Source of the DNA: Lentisphaeria bacterium
GTDB lineage: Bacteria > Verrucomicrobiota > Lentisphaeria > Victivallales > UBA1829
Assembly (NCBI GenBank): GCA_017540385.1
Contig: JAFYBD010000018.1
Location: forward strand, 1-18,798
Reading direction: 5' to 3'
Length of the DNA stretch: 18,798 nt
Shown here: piece by piece, positions 8,019 to 14,702 of the stretch
Numbering within the stretch: position 1 is the stretch's first letter
How the letters are laid out: every line of letters begins with the position of its first letter
Translations under genes and position numbers: made by a program
The notes under the pieces: model-generated
Databases searched by the model: none
Told to the model about the DNA's origin: nothing
Seen by the model: the letters and a program-made list of their open reading frames with translations, nothing else

Positions 8019-8047
8019 AAGATACGTTACCCCGAAAACGCCGAAAA
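8019..8047 (-). promoter_or_regulatory. Possible promoter of the thioesterase-aldolase operon
   Basis: On the minus strand, -10 TATCTT (8024-8019) follows a poor -35 TTTTCG (8047-8042) at 17 bp. A better -35, TTGATT, lies 21 bp away. The start site would be near 8012, giving a leader of about 33 nt. Confidence 0.4.
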
Positions 8048-8092
8048 TCAAATCATTTTCCGAAAATACGCCCGAAAAAAAGCGGAAAGGGG

Positions 8093-8120
8093 TTGCAATC
8101 CGGCTTTTATGCGTTACTTT
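8093..8120 (+). promoter_or_regulatory. Probable promoter of the LysM-GyrI-ABC operon
   Basis: TTGCAA (8093-8098) and TACTTT (8115-8120) are separated by 16 bp. TATAGT at 8120-8125 is an alternative -10 but its 21-bp spacing is poor. The leader before the ATG at 8163 would be about 36 nt. This promoter diverges from the minus-strand one at 8019-8047. Confidence 0.5.
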
Positions 8121-8162
8121 ATAGTGTACTACGCGCACACCCATGCAAACCAGGAGCCGATC

Positions 8163-8759
8163 ATGAAATTTGCCGCCATATCCCTCGTCGCCGTGTCCGT
8201 ATTCGCCGGACAGTCCCTATTCGCCCAGAACGCCGCTCCGCAGCCCGTCGAGGCCGCGTCAGCTCAGACCGCAGCGGCCGCGACGACCCGCACGACGGGC
8301 ACGGGTTCCACCCGGCGCGACATCGTCTCCTACGTGGAGGAGCTCGCGGGCAACACGGCCGCCCGGCTGAAACAGGTGCAGGACGAGAACGCGGAACTTG
8401 AGACGCGCATGATCGAGCTCGAACGCAAGCTCGCGTCGCTTCAGGAGACGAACAAGCAGCTCCTGAACGAGATCTCGGCGGTGAAACGCCAGTCGGCGGC
8501 CGACGCCGACGCCCGCGAAGCGCAGATGAAAGCCATCCTCTCCAAGATCGACAAGCTCGCGGCCACCCCGGCCCCCGTCACGGTCCCGGCCCCGGTCGCG
8601 ACCGCGCCCGAATACGACATTTACGAGGTGCAGAAGGGCGCGACGTTGTCCGTGATCGCGACAGCTTACGGCGTGACCGTGCAGGACATCAAGAAGGCGA
8701 ACAACCTGAAGAGCGACATGCTGCAGATCGGCCAGAAGCTCAAGATCCCGAGAAAGTGA
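8163..8759 (+). CDS. Periplasmic coiled-coil protein with C-terminal LysM domain
   Basis: This 198-residue secreted protein probably binds peptidoglycan. Residues 1-21 are a signal peptide (MKFAAISLVAVSVFAGQSLFA, cleavage likely near residue 21-22). An Ala/Thr-rich linker follows, then a long charged heptad region (about 57-137, with runs such as ENAELETRMIELERKLASLQ) that should form a coiled coil. A Pro/Ala/Val hinge (about 138-150) leads to a C-terminal LysM domain (about 150-198) with the typical V-x-x-GATLSVIATAYGV and a closing IGQKLKIP. AGGAG at 8152-8156, 6 nt before the ATG, selects this start over the ATG at 8109. No catalytic domain is seen, so a structural or tethering role is likely. 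It is first in an operon with the GyrI-like and ABC genes. Confidence 0.85.
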   Translation: MKFAAISLVAVSVFAGQSLFAQNAAPQPVEAASAQTAAAATTRTTGTGSTRRDIVSYVEELAGNTAARLKQVQDENAELETRMIELERKLASLQETNKQLLNEISAVKRQSAADADAREAQMKAILSKIDKLAATPAPVTVPAPVATAPEYDIYEVQKGATLSVIATAYGVTVQDIKKANNLKSDMLQIGQKLKIPRK

Positions 8760-8769
8760 CCGCCACCCC

Positions 8770-9441
8770 ATGCCGAAATCAGCCAAACCGGCCAAACCGG
8801 TCGCCGTACCCAAATACGAATGGCGCAAGACGGAGAAGGAGTTCTACCTCGCGAAACCCGTCCCCACGCTGCTCGACGTGCCCCCGATGCAGTATTTCAT
8901 CGTAGACGGCGCGGGGTCCCCGGCGAGCGAAGAATTCCAGGCGGTCGTCGGGCTGCTTTACGCGCTTTCCTACGGCGTGCGCATGATGCCGAAATCCGGC
9001 TGGACTCCGCCCGGTTACCGGGAGTACACGGTGTTTCCGCTGGAGGGCGTGTGGCGCATGGAGTCCGATTCGTGGGAGCCCGGACGGCTCGACAAGACGA
9101 AGCTCCGTTACCGGCTGATGATCCGCCAGCCAGGATTCGTGACGCCGGAGGTGGTCGAACGCGCCCGTGCGTCCGCGCGGAAAAAGGTCCCGGCGGAACT
9201 GCTCGAGCGGGCGACGTTCGAGACCATGACCGACGGGCGGTCCGTGCAGATGCTTCACGCGGGGCCGTACGACACGGAGCCGGAGACGTTCGCCGCCATG
9301 AACGCCTTCCTGGCTTCGCACGGGCTCGCGCGCCGGGAACCCGTACACCGCGAAATCTACCTCTCCGACCCCCGAAAGGTCGCCCCGGAGAAAAACCGTA
9401 CCACCATCCGTTTCTTCGGCCTCGAACCAACCGCCCCATGA
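8770..9441 (+). CDS. GyrI-like small-molecule-binding domain protein
   Basis: This cytoplasmic protein of 223 residues resembles the stand-alone GyrI-like proteins grouped with COG4832. That fold binds small amphipathic or cationic compounds and also occurs as the ligand domain of BmrR/Rob-type regulators. Visible family features are the PMQYFIVDGAGSP segment near the N-terminus, YTVFPLEGVW in the middle, LHAGPYDTEP, and the closing HREIYLSDPRKVAPEK segment. No DNA-binding domain is attached. The start is 10 nt after the LysM stop without a clear ribosome-binding site, which suggests coupling. Its stop overlaps an ATG in the pattern ATGA (9438-9441). Sitting directly upstream of an ABC transporter, it may bind that transporter's substrate; this is an inference. 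Confidence 0.8.
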   Translation: MPKSAKPAKPVAVPKYEWRKTEKEFYLAKPVPTLLDVPPMQYFIVDGAGSPASEEFQAVVGLLYALSYGVRMMPKSGWTPPGYREYTVFPLEGVWRMESDSWEPGRLDKTKLRYRLMIRQPGFVTPEVVERARASARKKVPAELLERATFETMTDGRSVQMLHAGPYDTEPETFAAMNAFLASHGLARREPVHREIYLSDPRKVAPEKNRTTIRFFGLEPTAP

Positions 9442-9473
9442 AGACGGAATCAGCAAGAACAGGACAATTATGA
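9438..9473 (+). other. 11-codon mini-ORF linking two genes by ATGA overlaps
   Basis: ATG at 9438-9440 overlaps the GyrI-like stop, and the mini-ORF's own stop TGA (9471-9473) overlaps the ATG of the ABC ATPase. The 11-residue peptide (MKTESARTGQL) spans the whole gap between the two genes. It may serve to pass ribosomes along, or it may be chance. Confidence 0.35.
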
Positions 9474-10420
9474 ACGACTGCGTTCTGACAGTGGAGAATG
9501 TGGTGAAATCCTTCGGGAAGTTCAAGGCGCTCGACGGAGCGTCGCTGAGCATCCCGAAAGGCTCCATCTTCGGCATCATCGGCCCCAACGGAGCCGGGAA
9601 AAGCACGCTTCTCCGCATCGTGACCTCGCTCGCGCACCCGGACTCCGGCCGCGTGACGGTCAACGGCATCGACGTGGAGTCGAGCCCGAAAAAGGCGCTC
9701 GCAGGGACCGGGGCCATCGTGGACTCCCCTGCGTTCTACCCCGACCTCAGCGCGCGCCTCAACCTCGACATCCTCTCCCGGGGGCACGGAAAGAAATACC
9801 GCGCCCGGCGCGAGGAGCTCGCCGAATACACCGGGATCGCCGGATGGATGAACCACCGCGTGCGGGAATTCTCGCTCGGCATGAGACAGCGCCTGGCCAT
9901 CACGCTGGCGCTGCTGCCGGACTCCAGTTTCGTGATCCTCGACGAGCCCACGAACGGCCTCGATCCGAGCGGGATCGTGGACATCCGCAACCTCATCCGC
10001 AACCTCGGAGCCGACCTCGGCGCGACCGTGCTGGTCACCAGCCACATGCTCGGCGAGATCGAAAAGATCTGCTCGAACCTCGCCATCCTGAACCACGGCC
10101 AGATCGCCGCGGAGGGGAAAATGGAGGACATCCTGCGCCGGAGCCCCGTCACGCTCATCCGCACCACCGAGCCCGGACGCGCCGAAGCCCTGCTGAAGGA
10201 GACGTTCGGGCCCCGCATCATTTCGCTTAAACTGAAGGAGAACGAGGAGAACGTGCTCCGCGTGGAGACGAGCGACGACTGCGCCGCAGAGCTCAACGAA
10301 ACGCTTGTGAAGAACGGGTTCTCCGTGTCGATGCTGGAGAACGAGCCCGACCGGCTGGAGCGCATCTTCCTCCAGCTCACCGGAGGCGAATCCGCCGTGA
10401 GAAACGAGGTGCGCTCATGA
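9470..10420 (+). CDS. ABC transporter ATP-binding protein (BcrA/CcmA-like)
   Basis: This is the ATPase subunit of an ABC-2-type exporter and should act at the inner face of the cytoplasmic membrane with the permease encoded next. It has 316 residues. Walker A is G38-PNGAGKST, the signature F134-SLGMRQR, Walker B F154-VILDEP and the switch histidine H192 (TSHML). At the Q-loop position the sequence is IVDSPAFYPDL, an acidic variant common in the bacitracin/lantibiotic-type branch. Residues from about 225 form the small C-terminal domain of this branch. AGGA lies 5 nt before the start. The stop overlaps the permease start (ATGA, 10417-10420). The substrate is unknown. Confidence 0.92.
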   Translation: MNDCVLTVENVVKSFGKFKALDGASLSIPKGSIFGIIGPNGAGKSTLLRIVTSLAHPDSGRVTVNGIDVESSPKKALAGTGAIVDSPAFYPDLSARLNLDILSRGHGKKYRARREELAEYTGIAGWMNHRVREFSLGMRQRLAITLALLPDSSFVILDEPTNGLDPSGIVDIRNLIRNLGADLGATVLVTSHMLGEIEKICSNLAILNHGQIAAEGKMEDILRRSPVTLIRTTEPGRAEALLKETFGPRIISLKLKENEENVLRVETSDDCAAELNETLVKNGFSVSMLENEPDRLERIFLQLTGGESAVRNEVRS

Positions 10421-11301
10421 TCCTGTCGATTTACCACGAAGTCGTGAAGCTCACGTCCCAGAAGAAGCATTACATCATGCTCATCGGGTTCGCGTTCCTG
10501 ATGTTCCTCATGGTCCTCGTCTTCCGCCACATCCACGACGACCTGCAGAAGATGTCCGGCAACATGGTGAAGGGCATGCCCTATTTCCTCTCGATGCTCG
10601 TGAACGACCCCGCCAAGCTCTGCGACGGCCTGATGTTCGCCCGGTTCTCCGGCTTCATCCTGTTCTGGGTGGTCATGCCGATCTTCTCGTTCATGTTCGC
10701 CGGCGAATCCATCGCGAGCGAGCTCCAGGACGGCACGCTGAGGGTGTATTTGTCGCGCGGCTACTCCCGCACGCGGCTGGTGATCGCGAAGTTCGTCTCG
10801 GTCTTCCTCATCATCCTTTTCTACACGATGGTCTTCGCCGTGCTGAACATGCTGGTCGGCATCACGTTCTTCGGCCTTTCGAAAATGCAGATCACGCTGT
10901 TCATGGGCGCGCCGGGCGAAGTCCCCTCGAATGTGGGGCTGGTCTCCGCGAACAAGGCCATCGTGTCGTATTACTGCGCGGCGCTGTACTCGGCGTTCGC
11001 GCTCTCTGCTACGAGCTCCGTGTCCTTCCTGATCTCGGCCTTCGTGAAACGCATGAGCGTAGCTGCCACCGGCGGCATGGTGTTCTTCTTCGTGAGCTTC
11101 ATCCTGCAGTTCGTCTTCGCGCAGTACGCCAAGGAAATCGAGCCGTTCCTCATCACCCGCGTGATGGACGGCTACACGCAGATGTTCACGATCGACGCGA
11201 TCAACTGGGACAGCATCATCAAATCCGCGGCCGTGATGTGCCTGTACTGGTCGGTGTGCATCACCGTGCCGGTCATGGTGCTGAACATCCGCGAATACTA
11301 G
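10417..11301 (+). CDS. ABC-2-type transporter permease
   Basis: This 294-residue integral membrane protein is the partner of the preceding ATPase, with which it overlaps by 4 nt. About six hydrophobic segments are visible, near residues 19-36, 74-95, 118-150, 185-208, 213-232 and 266-290, matching the usual six-helix ABC-2 permease. The short cytoplasmic stretch after the second segment reads ESIASELQDGTLRVYLSR, typical of the ABC-2 coupling region (E-x-x-x-GT-x-x-x-x-L). A loop of about 40 residues lies between segments 1 and 2. It is the last gene of the operon and is followed by a terminator. The exported substrate cannot be inferred. Confidence 0.9.
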   Translation: MILSIYHEVVKLTSQKKHYIMLIGFAFLMFLMVLVFRHIHDDLQKMSGNMVKGMPYFLSMLVNDPAKLCDGLMFARFSGFILFWVVMPIFSFMFAGESIASELQDGTLRVYLSRGYSRTRLVIAKFVSVFLIILFYTMVFAVLNMLVGITFFGLSKMQITLFMGAPGEVPSNVGLVSANKAIVSYYCAALYSAFALSATSSVSFLISAFVKRMSVAATGGMVFFFVSFILQFVFAQYAKEIEPFLITRVMDGYTQMFTIDAINWDSIIKSAAVMCLYWSVCITVPVMVLNIREY

Positions 11302-11333
11302 CCCGTTATACGGTCTCGAAATCGTTCTTTCCC

Positions 11334-11367
11334 GCCCGGTCTCCGATGAATTGGGACCGGGCTTTTT
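11334..11367 (+). terminator. Rho-independent terminator after the ABC operon
   Basis: GCCCGGTC (11334-11341) pairs with GACCGGGC (11355-11362), extended by a G-T pair and one more G-C. The loop is about 9 nt and five T follow (11363-11367). Confidence 0.85.
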
Positions 11368-11400
11368 CTTTGCCTGTCGGGGCGACGGCGCAGATTTTTT

Positions 11401-11428
11401 CCGGGAAATCCGGGAAATGCCGGAACAT
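11401..11428. repeat. Two and a half copies of a 9-bp direct repeat upstream of the lipoprotein gene
   Basis: CCGGGAAAT occurs at 11401-11409 and again directly at 11410-11418. A degenerate CCGGAACAT follows at 11420-11428. The block lies about 85 nt upstream of the lipoprotein start and could be an operator, but there is no direct support for that. Confidence 0.4.
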
Positions 11429-11513
11429 CCGTACAAAACTGCGGTCAAATACACCAAACGATTTGACACGCAGGCCGTTTTCGCGGCCGGTTTCCCGTAG
11501 AAAGGCTTGAATC

Positions 11514-12212
11514 ATGAAGGACCCGCTCCGTTTTGCCGGTTCGGCTCTCGCAGCCGTGCTCTGCACCCTCGTTTTCGCATCCTGCGGTTTCACTCCGCTG
11601 TACTATCCGCCGGTCGACGACGATTCGCCGGTCGGGATGCTCGACCCGGGCACGGCGGACGCGCTGCTCAAGACCGGGACGTTCCATAAGGACGACGAGG
11701 ACATCACGGTCGTCTTCACCTCGAAACGTTCCGACGGAAAAACGAAGGAGGATGTCTCGCTCGATTCCTGCACGCTGCGCGGACTCGTGACCGTGCCGGG
11801 CGACAAGGACGACTCCGCGGAGACGTGGCTGCCGATCCTGCTCGTGCCGTTCAAGCAGGACGGCGCGCAGTATTTCCTGCTCGCGGCCGACACGGTCTAC
11901 TTGGTGGAGCAGCACAAGGTGAACCCGGAATTCGTCTTCATGACGCGGCCGTATTCGTACATCCTGTCGGCGGAGCCGAAGGACGGCGGCTGGGAGATCG
12001 GCGTGGTGCAGTTCGCCACGACCGGGAGCAAGGTGCGGAAGGTGGCGGAGAAGGCCGAGCTCGACCCGGACGGGACCGTACTGAATCCGCCGTCGGAAGT
12101 CCTGGAGATGCTGAAGGACCCGAAGAACTACGAGATCCCGTCCAAATGGCTCTTCCTGCCGGGGAAAAAGCCCGCCGGAGACGCCCCCGCTGCGACCGGT
12201 CCGGCGTCCTGA
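11514..12212 (+). CDS. Putative lipoprotein of unknown function
   Basis: I do not recognise a family for this 232-residue protein. The N-terminus is a lipoprotein signal: a basic start, a hydrophobic core, then FASC with C24 as the likely lipidated cysteine (F at -3 is less common but allowed). The mature part is acidic and Asp-rich, with short beta-like stretches (SCTLRGLVTVPG, WLPILLVPF, YFLLAADTVYLV, WEIGVVQFAT). It ends in an Ala/Pro-rich tail. No transmembrane segment or enzyme motif is seen. AAAGG precedes the start by about 9-10 nt. Terminators lie on both sides, so it is likely a single-gene unit. An outer-membrane or periplasmic location is an inference from the lipobox. Confidence 0.75.
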   Translation: MKDPLRFAGSALAAVLCTLVFASCGFTPLYYPPVDDDSPVGMLDPGTADALLKTGTFHKDDEDITVVFTSKRSDGKTKEDVSLDSCTLRGLVTVPGDKDDSAETWLPILLVPFKQDGAQYFLLAADTVYLVEQHKVNPEFVFMTRPYSYILSAEPKDGGWEIGVVQFATTGSKVRKVAEKAELDPDGTVLNPPSEVLEMLKDPKNYEIPSKWLFLPGKKPAGDAPAATGPAS

Positions 12213-12240
12213 CAGCCAGTCGTTTGAGTTGATTTCGCGA

Positions 12241-12297
12241 CGTGTTCCGACGACGCTCCGGTTGTATTTTGCCGGGACGCCCGGAGCACGTTTTTTT
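12241..12297 (+). terminator. Probable terminator after the lipoprotein gene
   Basis: CGTGTTCCG (12241-12249) can pair with CGGAGCACG (12282-12290), 9 bp with one G-T, directly followed by seven T (12291-12297). Competing shorter hairpins exist inside: GCTCCGG (12255-12261) with CCGGAGC (12281-12287), and CCGGG-ACG-CCCGG (12272-12284). Confidence 0.65.
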
Positions 12298-12408
12298 ATC
12301 GCTGTTTTCTGCGGGGCCGAATAGACGTTTTTCTGTCCGGGAATACGGCGTCATTTGAAAAAGCGCGGAAATCCGGCCCGTTTTTTGCGAAAAAAAAGGG
12401 CGACGAGA

Positions 12409-12436
12409 TTGAAAAAGGGAAAAATGGGGCTACATT
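12409..12436 (+). promoter_or_regulatory. Promoter of the SPFH-P1B-ABC operon
   Basis: TTGAAA (12409-12414) and TACATT (12431-12436) are separated by 16 bp. Upstream, at 12377-12400, a T6/A8 inverted repeat flanked by CCC and GGG lies where an UP-like element would be. Transcription would start near 12443. The remainder of the 326-nt gap 12213-12538 holds the preceding terminator and this operon's leader; no gene is visible. Confidence 0.65.
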
Positions 12437-12455
12437 ATAAGGATGAATCTGTGCG

Positions 12456-12478
12456 TGCGGGCGCGTCCGTTGCCCGCG
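12456..12478 (+). other. Leader stem-loop of the SPFH-P1B-ABC operon
   Basis: GCGGGC (12457-12462) pairs with GCCCGC (12472-12477) around a 9-nt loop, about 13 nt downstream of the predicted transcription start. The A-rich stretch after it leads to CGGAG (12527-12531) and the first start codon. It could stabilise the 5' end; no known riboswitch is recognised. Confidence 0.4.
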
Positions 12479-12538
12479 ACAGAGACCGGAAATGTTTTTT
12501 AACTGATTACATAACAACAACTTGAACGGAGCCCGGAT

Positions 12539-13492
12539 ATGAAAGAAACACCGAAGCCTGAAAAGAAAAAAGGCTACTATCTCCCCACCATCCTCCTCGG
12601 CATCATCGTCGCCGCGATCTTCCTGCTGGCGATCTTCACCTTCCAGGTGCCCGCCACCGAGCGCGCGCTCGTGCTGACGATGGGCAAGATCACGAAGGAA
12701 GCCGAACCCGGGCTGCATCTGCGCCTGCCGCTGCCCTTCCAGCAGGTCATCCGCTACGACATCCGCAAGCGTCCGTACGACGGCAACATCGGCCACCTCG
12801 AGGAGACCACGACCCGCGACCAGAAACAGGTCGTGATCGGCCTGAACGTGATCTACCGGATCAAGGACCTGAAACGGTTCAAGGAGGCCGCTCCCAAGCT
12901 CGAAACTGCGCTCGGCTACCTCGGCGGTCGCATGCGCACGGCGAAGGCAGCCGTGGTCGGGAAATACGACTACGACCAGCTCATCAACACCGATCCGAAC
13001 CTCATGAAGATCGAGCAGATGCGGGCGGAAATCCTCGAGATGATCGCGCCCGACGTGATGGAAAAATACGGGCTCGAGGTCAGCGACGTGCTGTTCTCGT
13101 CCATCGGCGTCCCCGAAAAGACCGCTACGGCCATCGCGAGCCGCATGAAACAGGAACGCGAGACCGAAGCCGCCCGCAAGCGCGACGAGGGCAAGACGAA
13201 GGCGGAGGAAATCCGCACGCTCGCCAATACCGAGAAGAGCAAGATGATCACGCAGGCCCAGGCGAAAGCGAAATCGTTGATGGCCGAGGGCGACGCCGAA
13301 GCCGCGTCCTACTACGCCGTGTTCACCAAGGAGCCCGAACTCGCGTCGTTCCTGCGGAAACTCCAGGCCATGAAGAAGATCCTGTCCTCGAAGTCCACGC
13401 TGATCCTGAGCACCGAGTCCGCGCCGTTCGACGTCCTGAACGGCACGGCGGCCTCGTTCGCGTCCGAGAAGAACGCTTCGGAGAAGAAGTGA
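12539..13492 (+). CDS. hflC: HflC-like SPFH (band 7) membrane protein
   Basis: This is a membrane-anchored SPFH protein of the HflC type. In E. coli HflK and HflC assemble a cage around the FtsH protease; here no protease is encoded nearby. The 317 residues compare with 334 in E. coli. A short basic N-terminus precedes one transmembrane helix (about 13-35). The SPFH domain follows, with ATERALVLTMGKI and EPGLHLRLPLPFQ, then VNVIYRIKDL-type strands. From about 205 to 270 a charged Ala/Glu/Lys/Arg-rich helix should form a coiled coil. CGGAG lies 7 nt before the start. It is the first gene of the operon and precedes the hflK-like gene, the reverse of the E. coli order. Confidence 0.88.
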   Translation: MKETPKPEKKKGYYLPTILLGIIVAAIFLLAIFTFQVPATERALVLTMGKITKEAEPGLHLRLPLPFQQVIRYDIRKRPYDGNIGHLEETTTRDQKQVVIGLNVIYRIKDLKRFKEAAPKLETALGYLGGRMRTAKAAVVGKYDYDQLINTDPNLMKIEQMRAEILEMIAPDVMEKYGLEVSDVLFSSIGVPEKTATAIASRMKQERETEAARKRDEGKTKAEEIRTLANTEKSKMITQAQAKAKSLMAEGDAEAASYYAVFTKEPELASFLRKLQAMKKILSSKSTLILSTESAPFDVLNGTAASFASEKNASEKK

Positions 13493-13505
13493 GGAGCGTG
13501 CCCCC

Positions 13506-14699
13506 ATGGCGGAAGAATTGAAACAGACAGCATCCGGCGCACCCGGGGAAGGCCAGCTCTCGACGGGCGTGGATTTCCTGTCCCGGGCGCTGAAGATGTT
13601 TTTCGGCATCCTGGCGGCGTTCATCATCGTCTCGCTGGGATGGTTCCTGATATTCGGCGGCTCGTTCATCGTGGATACGACCACGGAGAGCGTGATCGTG
13701 CTGCAGTTCGGCAAGTTCAAGCAGGAGTGCAAGGAGGGCTGGCACTGGTTCTTGCCCTATCCCGTGAACAAGATCGTGCGCATCCCGATCAACAAGCAGG
13801 AGATCACCAGCACGGCGTTCATGCCGATGGAGCCGGAGTACCTGTATTTCCAGGGCGTGAAGGCAGACGGTTCCGAGCCGACCGAAGCGGACCTGAAGCT
13901 CGTGCCCGGCAAAGACGGCTACGTCCTGCTCGGCAACAACTCCATGCTTCATTGCGAATGGGTGATGACCTACCGCGTGACCGACCCGCAGAAGTTCTTC
14001 CTGACGTGCCTGAGCACGGACGCGGAGACTTCCGGTGCGGCGCAGCTCCAGGGCGAGGGCCTGAAGGGGCAGGTGGCGTCGCTCGGTCCGGCGAAAATCA
14101 TGCTGAAGGACCTGCTGAACGACGTGGTGATCTCGTCGAGTGCCGTCCTCAACCTCGAATCGACCTACTACGACCGCGCGAGATACGAGGCCGTGGTGAA
14201 GCAGGCTCTCGTGGACCGCATCGCCGCCATGGATTTCGGCATCACGCTGGAGAACCTGACGCTGAAGATCGCGGCCCCGCCGGTCGTGACGCTCCAGTCG
14301 TTCCAGAAGCTCCTGCTCTCCGAGACCGACGCCGAGCGCGTGGTCGAGGAGGCCCGGACCTACAGCGTGGAACAGGAGAACCTCGCGAAATCGCAGTCGG
14401 CGAAGATTCTGGCCGACGCCGAGGCATACAAGCTCCGCGTGGTGAAGGAAGTCTCCGCCGACGCGGCGTATTTCGATGAAATCTACGCGCAGTACAGCAA
14501 GAACCGGGAGGCGACGCTCGTGTCGCTCTTCTCCGACACTCTCGCCGAGGCCATCGCTCCGGTCCAGGACAAGTTCATCGTGGACGTGAGGGGCGGCGGC
14601 CAGTCCGTGCTGTGGCTGAAAGTGAACCAGGAACCCCTGCAGCAGCGTGCGGCGTCGGCTCCGGCCGGCGCGAACGACGACGACGGAAAGGGGGAGTAA
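13506..14699 (+). CDS. hflK: HflK-like SPFH (band 7) membrane protein
   Basis: This second SPFH protein has 397 residues (E. coli HflK has 419). The N-terminal cytoplasmic stretch is followed by one transmembrane helix (about 27-51). The SPFH core contains TESVIVLQFGKF, EGWHWFLPYPV and MTYRVTDPQKFF. Near residues 240-270 the segment GITLENLTLKIAAPPVVTLQSF corresponds to the conserved HflK stretch that ends in a Pro-Pro. A predicted coiled coil follows (about 275-330), and the C-terminus is Ala/Asp-rich and hydrophilic. A 25-residue insertion near 115-140 (PTEADLKLVPG) separates two core strands. The gene starts 13 nt after hflC; AGGAG overlaps the hflC stop, 9 nt before the ATG. It probably forms hetero-oligomers with the HflC-like protein. 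Confidence 0.85.
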   Translation: MAEELKQTASGAPGEGQLSTGVDFLSRALKMFFGILAAFIIVSLGWFLIFGGSFIVDTTTESVIVLQFGKFKQECKEGWHWFLPYPVNKIVRIPINKQEITSTAFMPMEPEYLYFQGVKADGSEPTEADLKLVPGKDGYVLLGNNSMLHCEWVMTYRVTDPQKFFLTCLSTDAETSGAAQLQGEGLKGQVASLGPAKIMLKDLLNDVVISSSAVLNLESTYYDRARYEAVVKQALVDRIAAMDFGITLENLTLKIAAPPVVTLQSFQKLLLSETDAERVVEEARTYSVEQENLAKSQSAKILADAEAYKLRVVKEVSADAAYFDEIYAQYSKNREATLVSLFSDTLAEAIAPVQDKFIVDVRGGGQSVLWLKVNQEPLQQRAASAPAGANDDDGKGE

Positions 14700-14702
14700 A
14701 CC

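Noticed and set aside
7979..8020. Longer N-terminus for the thioesterase (start at 8020)
   Set aside because: The AGGAG at 7992-7988 and family length favour the start at 7978; the added residues are polar and unlike the family.
8109..8162. Longer N-terminus for the LysM protein (start at 8109)
   Set aside because: It would bury the signal peptide behind 18 residues and overlap the predicted promoter; AGGAG fits the start at 8163.
11463..11491. A perfect TTGACA (11463-11468) as the promoter of the lipoprotein gene
   Set aside because: No acceptable -10 follows at 15-19 bp; the region there is a G+C-rich hairpin (GGCCG/CGGCC).
12492..12506. A 4-codon upstream ORF in the SPFH operon leader
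   Set aside because: No usable ribosome-binding site and too short to support; probably chance.
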